NCBI GenBank assembly: GCA_945859605.1
Contig: OX243814.1
Coordinates: 16,667,620-16,731,619, forward strand
Length of the DNA: 64,000 nt
Source of the DNA: Lumbricus rubellus
Lineage: Eukaryota > Annelida > Clitellata > Crassiclitellata > Lumbricidae
Direction of reading: 5' to 3'
The position numbers were made by a program, and so were the translations under genes. Shown piece after piece: positions 12,909-24,600 of the stretch. Position 1 is the stretch's first letter; each line of letters begins with the position of its first letter. Under the pieces are notes generated by a model. It was not told the origin of the DNA. It did not search any database and worked only from the letters and a program-made list of their open reading frames with translations.

Positions 12909-13122
12909 CTAGTGAGTGAGTGAGTGAGTGAGTGAGTGAGTGAGTGAGTGAGTGAGTGAGTGAGTGAGTGAGTGAGTGAGTGAGTGAGTGAGTGAGTGAG
13001 TGAGTGAGTGAGTGAGTGAGTGAGTGAGTGAGTGAGTGAGTGAGTGAGTGAGTGAGTGAGTGAGTGAGTGAGTGAGTGAGTGAGTGAGTGAGTGAGTGAG
13101 TGAGTGAGTGAGTGAGTGAGTG
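12909..13122. repeat. GAGT microsatellite
   Basis: Over 50 nearly perfect GTGA units. Copy C has only about 12-15 units at the same place. Confidence 0.97.
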
Positions 13123-13577
13123 AGAGAGACGGACACTCGGATTTGGAACATCCCCAGGCCTCTCATATTTGTTTTATACACATCGACTAATGAGATCACC
13201 GCCCGTTGTTTCTTTAGTTATGATACTGCATTTCCGTAGACAATGTACCCAGCTAGAAAAAAGTAGTCGTAGTCGTAGTCGTAGGCTACGGGGCATGTAA
13301 GCTAACAACCACTGTTACCAGTGTTGACATTAAAACTCACGTTTCGCCGCAGTTGGCAGCAAATTAGAGAGGCTCAAAACAAGGAGTCCAATGAGTTGAC
13401 GTACGTCATTTATCGATTAAACAGCAGCATGATAAAAAAGGCGCTTCAGTCTTTCAGGTATGCTCTATGCCATCACAATGTAGGCCTAAGCAATGCATGT
13501 AAATGTCACCAGATAGTGCTGAAACTTGTGTTTCAGCATGATTTCCTGCAATGTTTTAGCGTTGAATCACTTAGGTA

Positions 13578-13660
13578 ATTAATTCATTCATTCATTCATT
13601 CGGAAAACTTGTATAGCGGCTCTTCAAGAAGTCTACTCAGAGGCGCTCCCAGGTCAAACA
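13578..13660 (-). mobile_element. 3' tail of the main LINE family, inverted
   Basis: The plus strand reads ATTCATTCATTC, then CTTCAAGAAGTCTACTCAGA and GGCGCTCCCAG. This is the reverse of the LINE 3' module with its GAAT tail. Confidence 0.7.
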
Positions 13661-14084
13661 GTCTGTTGGCTGTCGTACCTGAAGACTTCCACAACTCAGA
13701 CGTCGCACATAACCAATAATTATTTCATAGGCTTCGTCGACAACAGCAAGAACATGGAATTCTCGAAGCATAATATCTTAAAACTGATTTTACTGTTTTC
13801 TGCTGTTCAAACATGCCAGTTACAAAAACAATCAAAGTGACTGATTAATATACAACTAAGCAACAAGAAACTTATCCTGGACATTGAATGTGTACTGTAT
13901 TGACCTACGACAGGTCGGATCAAAGCAATAAAAGGACACACGTTGTGACCGCGGAGTTTCTACCTAAATGTCGACAGTCGAAGTTCATGAGTTAGCAATG
14001 TTAAAATTAGGTGAAGTGTTGATAAAATTATACATGGGCAACATGCAACGGTTATAGTTGCCTTAAATAACGTTTTATCGAGGA

Positions 14085-14440
14085 TGTTCGATTTTCATTT
14101 ATTCATCTCACTTAAAAAGAATTATATAGCGTCCCTTCAAGAAAACCACTCAGAGGCGCTCCCAGTCGTGGCAATACACATTGCATTTCAGCAACTTGAA
14201 AAAAGAAATTGTCATTTACATCTAGAGAGTAGGCGCATCACCAACGGAATTCCATTCCAAGTGGATGGACCAACAATCGAGAATTCACGACGCTGCCATG
14301 TTGAGTTGCTAGCGTGGGGAGCCAGAAGTACCCCGTTAGCAGAGATGAAGGGCTTGTTAAATAATAATCTTCGTTTATCAACATTTAAGAACGCAGAATG
14401 ATTATACTTGTACACATTGTACAGGTTATACGAAATACGG
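14085..14440 (-). pseudogene. Main LINE, 3' fragment (C-terminus of RT protein)
   Basis: On the minus strand a frame at about 14445-14212 contains RREFSIVGPSTWNGIP, matching RRAFSVVGPSIWNDLP near the end of the LINE protein at 19385-20896. It is followed by the GGGAGCGCCTCTGAG module. The rest is missing. Copy C has the same fragment at 38050-38467. Confidence 0.7.
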
Positions 14441-14628
14441 CCCACTATAGCACGACACGCAGGTCGGCTTTACAGCAGTAGGTTCGGTAGCCTAAGTGCT
14501 GGATCACTCCTGGTACGACCAAGCCAGAAGTGGGAAGCGCTATCTTATTTTAGCAGAACCCGAGTCAAGTAACACAACAGAAAAGCGCCATTGGCAGCTA
14601 ACAGAAACTTTTATAAATTAATGCCTTG

Positions 14629-14706
14629 TACGAGGCTCGAACCCGGGTCGCGTGGATGACACTCAGTTTAACGACCAGCGCTCTCTCCACTGAGCTACGA
14701 CGGACC
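14629..14706 (-). repeat. tRNA-derived module (SINE head) in copy B
   Basis: On the minus strand there is an A-box-like TAGCTCAGTGG and a B-box-like GGGTTCGAGCC at tRNA spacing. The acceptor stem does not pair, so this is a tRNA relic and not a tRNA gene. An identical module ends copy C. Confidence 0.6.
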
Positions 14707-14710
14707 CTCC

Positions 14711-15571
14711 TGCTGCGTCCGAGGCCGGGCGACAAAGCACACTCAGGTACATGTAGACAGAGGCACTACCAAGAAGGTGCAAATATCCTGTAGGAGATGC
14801 GCTGTGTGACTGGAAGCCAGTGCAGTGTGTCACGTATGTATGCTGAGATGGAGGCATGCTTCGGGATACGCCAAATAAGACGAGCTGTAAGTTATACGCA
14901 ATGTTTGCCAATGCATTACGTCACATATTATATTCTTTGCAGAGAGGGATACCCTTTCCGGATAGGCCTACAGATGCCCTTTCCGGAAACACTCTTTAGT
15001 CTTCATTCATCAATGAAATTCTAAGACATGGTTTCAGTATTCAAACACCACAGCGACTTGTTTTCTCTCTCCTCATGCTGAAGCAGTGAAGTGTGACTGG
15101 TAACCTAGTGACATGCATTGTATCAGACCTTGTCAAATCATATCGCCAAATCAAATAAAATCAAATTTATTTTTAATCGATTCAGTAGCACATGCACAGT
15201 TGCACACCCAATGCACATTTTGTAGTACCAGTATTATAAATAGCCTACAGCAAGCAAACACTATTCCAGACAAAGTCGGGTAGGCTTGAGAATTTTATAG
15301 CAGAGCAGAATAACGTGGATCGACTCATGAGGAGAAGAAACTCTTAGACTTATTTAGTCATCCTCATTATAGTTAGACTGAGCGGGGAGTTAAAGAGGAA
15401 TAATAATTATTCGACACCATGACTTATACTAATTCATCGTCATAGCTTACAGTATAAGTTACATACAGTTAGCAGGTTCTACGTGTATATAAATTTGTTC
15501 TATGCCAGCTTAAAGTAGCCCAGTGAGTTAACGGAACGGATGCCTAGGTCAACAGAGTTCCATGATTTAGG
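14711..15571. other. Spacer DNA with no recognised feature
   Basis: No conserved frame, splice-linked exon or element ends were recognised between the end of repeat B and the SINE at 15572. Confidence 0.4.
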
Positions 15572-15866
15572 CCCAGTGCTCGATAGTACAGTGGTTAGCG
15601 CGCCGGACTGTCGACCAAGAGGTCGGGGGTTCAAATCCCCGCCGGGGCAGAAATTTGCAACGAGATTTCTGTTCCACAAGCACCCCCTAGCCGACTCAGC
15701 TATGATGAGTACACTGACCTCACGGTCAGTGGATGATGAGACGGCGAGGGAGAGGATTGGCCACCGCCCTCATATGCCGAGGCCTTGAAAATGAAGGCGC
15801 TAACACTTCATCCCCATTGGCTAGCCCTCCGGGCTAGCTAGACGGGATATCATCATCATCATTATA
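15572..15866 (+). mobile_element. tRNA-Asp-like SINE
   Basis: The head reads CGATAGTACAGTGGTTAGCG (A box region), a loop with CTGTCGA giving an Asp-type GTC anticodon, and GGGGGTTCAAATCCCCG (T arm/B box). Acceptor pairing is imperfect. A body of about 200 bases and an ATC-repeat tail follow. The tail ends only about 10 bases before the right arm starts. Confidence 0.75.
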
Positions 15867-16851
15867 CTTATGATAAGTTTCTTAGCATTGGTTTTACAAG
15901 AGTTGATTCGCACAGGGTGGGCAAAAAATGCACTCCTAAGGCTTCTGCCAATATCTTGGCAAAAAGTATTAATTTAAAACTTTACAGGCTAGTAGCCGAC
16001 CTGTTTCTTCCTCCAAAACATGGACTTAAATAATTAATTATAATAGTCTTTTAAAATCCTATTTCCGCATGCAGAATAGACCTATGTCAATTCGCGTACA
16101 GCTTGTGTCCTATTATACTGAGTGGCATAGCCTCAGACACATACATGCATACAGTCACACGCAGAGACAGACAGAGACAAAGAGACAGACAGAGACAAAG
16201 TGACAGACTTTTTGAAGCAGTTCTCATTATTCACCTCGTTGAGTATATCCATTACGCCTAGGCCCTATGTAATCCAACGCATTATATTGAACTTCAGAGT
16301 ACAATTCAGGGGTATCGGTAATAGCAAAGATCATATTGTATAAGGGTGTATGTGTTCGGCAAATGGACAACGCAGGATTTACAGATACCATGCTGCATTC
16401 ATTGCAGACCACATTACTTTTCCTCGCACACCAAGACATACCTTCTCCTATCATGTGACTGACAGCTGAGTGCATGTATTCAGCGTCTTAGAGATGCCAT
16501 TAAGACGCGCAATAGCCTACGTGTGCATTAGGCCTATACAGAATATGAGCTACAAAAAGCCGGATGAACTTTGTTCGATTCCCGGTTCACTCGGAAGTCG
16601 TACGCGTTACCACAGTAATTTTTCACCATTTTATAAAAGCTGGATACCAGATACCAACGAGTGAAAGGCGAGTAGGTTAGGTCTAGGCCTACACGTGAAA
16701 GGTCAGCTGCACTCGTGTAGATATCCTAGATCTTTTCGTAAATCTAACACCATTCGTTGCAAAGAACTGGCGATGGCTATTGGTTGGAGTACATTTATGC
16801 AATTTTTGTTTTTTGCAATAACCATTTCTAAGACATGTTTTGGATTTTCAG

Positions 16852-16940
16852 TCTACAGGTAAGGAATTGTGAGGCTGAGAAGTTAGGCGTTCCTACACGG
16901 AAGAACAACGAGAAGAGTTTGGTCGAGCGACTGTGTAACG
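16852..16940 (+). other. Possible untranslated first exon of GPCR-R
   Basis: An 89-nt segment between ggattttcag| and |gtaagtgg, 1.24 kb upstream of the start codon, with an equal-length match at 10953-10865. A potential acceptor (gtcaacag) precedes the ATG at about 18120. A frame beginning MFWIFSLQ crosses it in both arms, but the translation runs into low-complexity sequence. Confidence 0.25.
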
Positions 16941-17329
16941 GTAAGTGGCTGTTTTATAATAAACTCGCTAAATTACCCGGCGTTGCCCGGGAAATTTCCT
17001 CCTTACCCCACCCCAACTCCCCAACCTCCCACCCCCACACCCCACCCCACCTCTACCCACCCCACTCCACCTCCACCCTCAACCCTGCTGGGAAAATGTC
17101 GCTTAGACGCGCACTTCTTACTAAACAGATCGCACAGTTACCGTACGCGAATACCTGCTTATATCGCATCATGTTAAAACAAGTTACATATGACCGCAAG
17201 TAACATCAGAATGTAGCGCATAAGAAACTGCAAATTCTAATGCTGAATATATAAAAAGAATATAACAGAATGTCCATTCACGTATCAGCTTCATAGTTTG
17301 TTTTTAAGTACAACGTAGATTGTTACTTA

Positions 17330-17624
17330 AAAACTTCTGCGTCGATCCACCCTTCGATCGGCGAACCAAATTGAGCTTCTGGTTCCCCGCGCGCGGACTG
17401 CTATGCGACAGCGTCGTTCATTCTCAGTTGCTGGTCCTATCACCTGGAATGGTCTTCCTGTTGCATTGCGCCTAATTCCCAGAGGTCACTCCGCTCTGTT
17501 CCTTAAGAACCTAAAGACTGTTTTATTTAGCCGTGGTTGGGCCGGGAGCGCTTCTGAGTAGCCTACCTTGAAGAGGCGCTATATAAATTTCCGAAATAAA
17601 TAAAATAAATAAATAAATAAACTT
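17330..17624 (+). pseudogene. Main LINE, 5'-truncated 3' end
   Basis: It encodes remnants of the C-terminal RT protein (RRSFSVAGPITWNGLP-like), then GGGAGCGCTTCTGAGTAG, GGCGCTATATAAATTT and an AAAT-rich tail. The left arm at about 10430-10470 joins the flanks without it, so it inserted after the duplication. Confidence 0.75.
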
Positions 17625-17640
17625 GAAATGTTCTTTTACC

Positions 17641-18080
17641 CATAGATGTAAAAAACGATGAAAACGAAATAAAAAACGGTAAAAAACGACGTTTTTTTCA
17701 AAATAATAAAAAAACGACAAAAAAACGTTAACAAACGGAAACGGAAAATAATTTGACTTTGCTACATCTAAAACCGCATTTTAACCATGAAAATCTTGAT
17801 TAGGAACCTACTACACGTAGGCTATCTCTTAAAATTAATGATGATGTTAAACGATGAAATAAATACTTTTGTTAGCTGGATCCTTGATAGTTGACGGAAA
17901 ACATAAGAAATATCAGAAAAATTTAAAATTCAGGAAAATAATAATAGAAAGTAAATGTATAAATAAATATAAAGAAAAAATAAAAAACGATCAAAAACGA
18001 TGGGAAAAATAAAAAAAACGAAAAAACGACGTTTTTTGGAAGAGAATAAAAAATGGAAAAAAACCTTTTTTACAACTATG
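17641..18080. mobile_element. hAT-type MITE upstream of GPCR-R
   Basis: Ends CATAGATGTAAAAAACG and TTTTTTACAACTATG are inverted. The 8-base duplication CTTTTACC flanks it (17633-17640 and 18081-18088). The left arm has a single copy of this target. The A-rich interior contains repeated AAAAAACGA units. It lies about 100 bases upstream of the GPCR start codon. Confidence 0.85.
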
Positions 18081-18180
18081 CTTTTACCTAAATGATAACC
18101 TTTTCAAAGTTATGTCAACAGCTGCCTGGTTATCTTCTTCAACATAAGAACAAACATAACTGCATGAGCGGAATCAAAGC

Positions 18181-18605
18181 ATGGATTCAGAACGTGCCAT
18201 GAATACTACAGACGACTCCAACTCGACCTTCTGGAAGTCGCAAGAAGCAAATCGCACGTCGCTTCAATTTGAACCGGATACCATTTGGACAGTCGATTAT
18301 GCGATGGCAGCCGCTTTGTGGACGATATTTGTGGTTGGAGTCATCGGCAACCTGTTAGTCATCGCAGCTGGAGTCATCGGTCATGGCAAGGGCAACAAAG
18401 GTCAGACTCTGGTGACACGGATGTTCATCTGTTGTCTGGCCGTCACTGACCTTGGTCTGATGTTGACCGGTGTGTGGACATCCGCCATGTCAGCCATCGA
18501 ACCCAGCTGGTCCTATGGAAGCGTCTTCTGCAAACTGAACAGCTTTTGGTCGTCTTTGGCATCAAAGGCATCCGTCACCATGCTGTCGGTTATTGGTATT
18601 GACAG
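18181..18605 (+). CDS. GPCR right copy, exon 1
   Basis: 425 nt from ATG to GACAG|gtgag, phase 2. The N-terminus keeps three sequons (NTT, NST, NRT), then TM1-TM3. Changes from the left copy cluster in the N-terminus, TM2 and the region around TM3. Confidence 0.88.
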
Positions 18606-21600
18606 GTGAGGCATTAACTATCCATAAAACTAGTTCAGTAGGCTACCTCTATCGCTCTTCTTAGCTTCTTATCTCTCCCTCATTCTCTCCGTGTATGAGC
18701 GCATCATGAAATAATTGCAATTAACCTATGTAAAAATTATTGTGTTGTAACGACTTATCTAGGTCTGCCTGTTGATGCGTCTTGTTTTATTGCCTACTAG
18801 CTGTTCCCGGCCATGCGTTGCTGCGGCAAAAGACCGTCATCTGCATCCCCTCCCCTTCCCCTACACTCCCCCTCCCCTCCCCCTCCCCCTCCCCTCCACA
18901 TCTCCCTCCCCTCCCCATCTCCCTCCCCTGCCCCTCCCCTCCCCCTTCCCCTCCCCCTCCGTCCATCCCTCCCCTCCTGTCCCTCCCTCTTCGTCCCGCT
19001 CCCTCTTCCTTCCTTCCTCCCTCACACCGTTCCTTCCCGACAGCGACATATGCGCTATCGCGACTTTTGGGTGACTTTTGGGCAACCCTGATAGAATCTT
19101 CCAGTAAGTTCGTCATCTCGCGACTTTTGGGCGACTTTACAACGTGATTTTGGGACAAAGCGTTTCGGATATCTGGCAACCCTGCGGTTTTGTTGAATTT
19201 CGAATGGCGGTCGAGCGGAATGCAAACTTCACTTTTTGTGGAAAAGATTGCGTTTTTGGGGAAAAGGCATCAAAGTGCACTGTCCTATTGGAATTGAATT
19301 GAAATATCAAGTGTTGAGCTACGATGCTTAATTCTTGCCTCAGCTCCAAAGACGTGTGAGCTAGATCCTGCGCCTACATTTCTTGTGCAGGAACTTATTG
19401 ACGACTTACTGCCTTTCCTCACGATCCTATGCAACCGATCTATCAGTGAGACATGTTTACCAGCTTCACAGAAACGATCGATTATTCTGCCTGTTCTTAA
19501 GCGTGATGGTTTAGATGTGAATGATCCAGCTAACTATCGTCCGATTGCAAATGTAACTTTTCTCTCTAAACTTCTAGAGCGCATTGTTGCTAATCAGTTG
19601 ATTGCATATTTAGATGTTAATGAGCTGATCCCTTCGCAGCAGTCGGGCTTCCGGAGGTACCACTCCACAGAGACCCTTTTGCTCAGGCTGCTTTCTGACC
19701 TGTACTCTGCTATGGACCACGGTCAGGTTACACTCTTGGCTCTCTTCGATGTTTCTTCTGCATTCGATTCTGTGGACCACTCCATCCTCTTACAGCGTCT
19801 TTCTACATCTTTTGGGCTAGTTGGCCAGCCTCTAGAATGGCTGCGTTCCTTCTTATCCGACCGTTCAAACTGTGTGGTTATTGGTTCCTCTAGGTCCCTC
19901 TGGGTTCCTGCTCCCCTTGGTGTACCTCAGGGCTCCGTACTTGGCCCTCTGTTATATCTTCTCTACACGGCTGATCTCTGTCCTCTACTTGAGTCCCAGG
20001 GGCTCCTTCACCAAATCTTTGCTGATGACACTCAAGCTTACATACATTCTAGCCCATTTGACTCAGTTAACACTGTGCGCCTGATGTGCCTGACTGTTGA
20101 CGTCCTTTCCTCTTGGATGGCGTCAAACCGGCTTCTCTTAAATCCCAGTAAAACGCAATTCATTTGGCTGGGCGGCCGTCGGCAACTTGAGAATATTGAC
20201 TTGCCTCTGCTAGCTCAACTGTTTCCGGATGTTACTTTCTCTTCCACGGTCCGTGACCTGGGTGTCACCCTTGACTGTGAACTCAGTCTCACCCAGCATG
20301 TTAATCTTGTCGCTCGAAGCTGTTATTATCAGCTTCGTCAATTTCGAGTGATTGCTCGCTCTCTCTCCCATGATGCGCTAGTTGTGCTTGTTCACGCTTT
20401 TGTAACTAGTCGTATTGACCATTGCTGCTCAATCCTTGTTGGCCTTCCCCTTGGGGTTCTGGGACGGTTAGACCGGGTTCTACGCTCTGCTGCCCGACTC
20501 ATCGGGCGAATTCCTAAATTTTCGCCTGTCTCTGCTTACATGCGTGATGTGCTGCATTGGCTGCCAATAGCCCAACGCATCAATTACCGCATTGCTGCCC
20601 TTGTTTCTCGCTGTATTCTTGGTTGTGCTCCATCTTATCTGCGCGTCCTCTGTCGTCCTGTCTCTGACATTGAAGCGCGTCGGGCCCTTCGCTCCGCTGC
20701 GAAGGGACAACTGCTTGTTCCACGGGCTCGCTTAGCTACCAGACAGCGCCGAGCCTTCTCGGTTGTGGGACCGTCAATCTGGAATGACCTCCCCTCAAAC
20801 CTCCATCTCCTCCATCTGACCAGTCAATCTCTATTTCTCAAGTCTCTTAAATCTTTTTTCTTTGGTCGTGGCTGGGCTGGGAGCGCCTCTGAGTAGTTTC
20901 TTGAAGAGGCGCTATATAAATTCTAATAATGAATGAATGAATGAATGAAGGCTTTGTTAAATTTTCAAAACAATTTGTGCGTAACTTTTTGAGAACACAG
21001 GGAACAAACTATTGGAAAGTTTCATTTTTATTTATATACACCGTGGTTAAAAAAAGTAAGCCAAATAGTTTTGCATATATCTCTAATACATGATGACATA
21101 TCAAGCCAAACTTTTCAACTTCATATGCCGAAATTTCAGTTTACAAGCAATTTTCTGTTAGATTCAATGAAATGTTCCCTTATTATCTCCAATGCCTGAT
21201 GATTAATCATTCTAAAATTGTTCAGATATGTAGAGAATTGAACTGACAATATGATACCAACAGTATGGTTTGCAGTGGCGGCGCTACGCCAGGGCATGGC
21301 AGGGCAAATGCCCTGCCAAAAAAGCCTTTGCCCTGCCTGTTGCCCTGGTCGTTGCCCTGACATAAATTTCGCCCTGCCAGAATTTGTTCAGGCATATTGT
21401 TTCTTACTGTTCATGTCCGTCTGCTCTCTGGAATGAAAAAATTCACTCAGAAAGGCAATAGTTCAGGGATAGAAAAATTCTGGCAGGGCAATAGTTCTAG
21501 CAGAGAAAAATTCTGTCAGAGCACAATCCTGGCAAGGCAAAAGTTCTGACAGGGAAAACTTCTGGCAGGGCAAAAGCTCTGACTGGAGGGAAAATTCAGT

Positions 21601-24600
21601 CAGGGTGATCATTTTAATAGGGCAAAATTCTGGCAGACAAAAGTTCTGGAAGACAAAAATTCCGGCAGGGCAATCTGCTAGGAAAAAATCTGGCACGGCA
21701 AAAGTTCTGGCCTAGCAAAGTTCTGGCAGTAAAAATTCTAGCATCAAAAACGTTTTGGCAGGGCCTTGCCTTTATTGAAATGTCGAAACGGCTTATTTCT
21801 GCGGAGAGCAATTCGTTCAGGGTCACCACTAAATTATTATTCGTGAATTGACAGCGTCCGATCTTGATTGTGAAGTTTCAAATTAAAATTAGTGGAACAA
21901 AAAGTAGGCTATGTAGCAGAACCATTCTACATTGCATTTCACTATAAATACAATGTATATTGCAATGCTCAGTGCACATGCAGAATATTCATGCGCTGTA
22001 AAAAGTAGAACACACAAAAAAGTGTCATAGCTCGGTAAAAAACTTTCAGGATTGTCTGAAATTTAAAAAAACAGCACCAGTGACCAAATATACGCAAGAT
22101 CCTAAAACCCATTAAAAATATTCGCGAGTTTGTCAAATTCATAAGCGTTTTAAATGCAGCATACTTTTTATCCGGACACTGTACAATGGTCCAGTAACTA
22201 AAATAAACCCGGAATTTCCCCCCCCCCCCCCCAACAGAAACCCAGACGAAGGCCACAAATCCAGATCTCGTGGGAAACCCAGTTGTGGCATCACTTTATG
22301 GCGAGCATGGTAGACATGGCCGGATTAAGAAATGTGGGAACCCTGTTCTAAAAATGTGTAGGGGAATCTTCGGCCAAACATTTTATGACATTTTCCCAGT
22401 CGTTTAGTCGAAATTTCGGTATAATATACCAATAATGTTTCCTTTAAAAAATCGCGTGTGTGTGTCCCCTCAAGTGCGGATCCCCAAAAGTGTGGGGCAC
22501 CTGTTCGGCCGAACATGTCTTAATCCGGTCCTGACGATAGCGCCAAATTATAAGCTTATGTAAGCCCGTACTACCGAGCACGCGACTCGACCTCTGCCCT
22601 GGTTACTTGTGTGACTGCCCTGGCTATGCCCTGGCTACAAAAAAGTGTCTGGCGCCGCCACTGATGGTTTGATAATTTAATTAAATAAGATGCTCAAAAT
22701 GTCCTCCTCCTGGCTCCTGCTTGAACGCAAGCCTGGAGGCGCTGGCGCCATTGCAACGGCAACAGCAACTTCGATTATCCTCTGGTCTAGGCCATTCCAC
22801 ACTTCCAACAAGCGTTGTCTGTTGTCTGGTAGGCTCGGTCTTGCATCACGTTCCACATTTTTAATCGACAGCATTCAAATCTGGGCTGTTTGGAGGTCAT
22901 AATGTGGGAGAAATGAAGTCTGGCGTCTCTCTTGTCAGCATTTCGATGGTTTCCTTGGTTTTGTGGCCTGGCGCTGTTCTGTTGAAAAACAAAGCTGTCT
23001 TCTCTGACTAGATTTCTGATTACAGATAAAAGATGTTGTGACAGCAGAATATCGCGATAATAGGCTCCATTAATTTTACTCCAGGATCAATGAAGACTAA
23101 ATGGGAACTATCAAGCGTCGAAACAGCAACAAACACCATAACAGACTTGCTGAAAACTGAAATTTCGGGTGATGAAGTTGAAATATCCATATATTTCTAT
23201 CCCTTCAAATATATGACAATATATTATGACATGATATTTTGGAAGCCTATTTTTGGTTCAATTCCCTAAATATTGGGAAAACGTTTTTATGATTACTCAT
23301 AGACATCAGATATGTAAGAAAAACAGTTTGGCTTGCTTTTTATTGAATCTAACAGAAAATTGCTTGTAGAATGAAATTTCGGCATATGAAGTTTAAACAT
23401 TCATACCTTTTTATCCGTTCAACTTTATCTCATGAAATTTTGGATTCATATTCTTGGTCCACTTCTCTAAATATTTGGAAAATTTTAGTTTGATATGTCA
23501 TCAGGTATTAGAGATATATGCAAAACAATTTGGCTTACTTTTTTGAACCACGGTGTAGATGAACGCTCGTATGTGCACTGTGCAGCGACGTTTAGGCCTA
23601 TCTAGTGTCAATCATGAACAATGTCTGTAGGGTCTCTGAATATGGAACTCGAAAGGGCGCTATAGCAAATGTGAGAAGTTAAGAATAAATAAATTATTTT
23701 CACGAATGCCATTAAGCTTAAGAATGAGGGAGGCACTAAGCTTTCACTTTTGCACGACTCATTAAAATTAAAAACCCGACTAAAGGTTGGGGTGTTTTCT
23801 GTCTACATCACAATCGCCCTCCAAATAGGCTACTTAAGACTGTTCGCTGGTGAAGCGTGTGAAAGCAGGCATCAGGCTGGATGTTGAAATCCTGAGAATT
23901 AATGACAGTCAAAATTTGACAAAACATGCCGTTGATAACAGCAACTTGATAGTTTGACTGAAATCTCATATCGGATGCATTTCATTGCTCAACAGTCTCC
24001 GCGTTAAGACTTGAACCTTAAGATTAAAACGTAGGATCGGACACGTCGATAACGTTCAACAGCTGTTTCGTGTTTTTGCAGATATCTTGGACTTAGTCAG
24101 CCTGGCATGATGAGCTTCTTTTCGCCACGTACAGCCGCTCTACTGATTGCAGTCGTCTGGGTGGTTGTGATATCCGCTTGCATTCCATTGATAATCTGGT
24201 ACGATGTGGTCCGTTACAGTCCTACGCTCCAGCGTTGCTTTACAACAGGCGTCAGCATCGATTCTCAATCCATATATACAGTCATTGCAATGGTCATTCT
24301 CTTCTTTGTTCCTCTGGCTGTGACGCTGGCATCGTATGTCGGAATATGGTACAAGATGTACTTCGCCAAGAAAAAGGTCAGTAAAAAAAATCATTTCTGC
24401 TTTTGATAAAATTCTGACAAGTCCGAGCTTAGGCCTTAAGATGTAACCTAACTATAGTCAACTCCCAGGTCCATAATTATGCAATACAGCCTGAAGTTGA
24501 CCTATGAGGGACATTCCTAAAATCGGGTTCACTTTAACGGTTTTTGTCTTCTTATAGAGCTTGAATAAGCTTACTGCAACTCGTTTCTCTGAGCATTCTA

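Larger units (their letters stand above)
12884..14710 (+). repeat. Copy B of the dispersed repeat, in the palindrome spacer
   Basis: It matches copy C (37083-38650) from AGTGAGCGAGTGAGGGACTG to CTACGACGGACCC: GAGT microsatellite, then a unique-looking block, an inverted LINE 3' fragment (14085-14440) and a tRNA-like module at the end. Copy B also carries an inverted LINE tail at 13578-13660. No gene seen. Confidence 0.65.
21039..23555. mobile_element. Tc1/mariner-type element with long inverted ends
   Basis: Ends CACCGTGG and CCACGGTG are flanked by TA (21037-21038 and 23556-23557). Inverted similarity continues for about 200 bases (AAGTAAGCCAAAT, ATATATCTCTAATA, CATATGCCGAAATTTCAGTT). A minus-strand transposase remnant is at about 23140-22680. 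Its central part was replaced or interrupted by a hAT (21273-22663). Relatives are at 58486-59736 and 54701-54860. Confidence 0.8.
18797..23559 (-). mobile_element. Helitron in GPCR-R intron 1, enlarged by later insertions
   Basis: This is the inverse of the 9003-9745 element. CTAG (18797-18800) lies at the left, with the hairpin stem in GGCCATGCGTTGCTGCGGC partly decayed. The 5' end TATAAATAAAAATGAAACT is at about 21010-21038, and the last bases (TAGA) resume at 23556-23559 after the mariner. A LINE (19295-20948) and a mariner (21039-23555) split it. Its purine/pyrimidine tract is much shorter than in the left copy. Confidence 0.8.

Noticed and set aside
12909..13199. Ser-Leu-Thr-His repeat frame
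   Set aside because: Translation of the GAGT microsatellite.
14629..14706. Functional tRNA gene on the minus strand
   Set aside because: A and B boxes are present but acceptor arms do not pair; an identical module sits in another repeat copy.
15572..15650. Functional tRNA-Asp gene
   Set aside because: The anticodon and T arm look right, but the acceptor stem mispairs and a SINE body with an ATC tail follows.
21463..21829. Repetitive Leu/Pro/Phe frames inside the hAT
   Set aside because: They come from a degenerate tandem repeat of TTCTGGCAGGGCAA-like units in a non-autonomous element.
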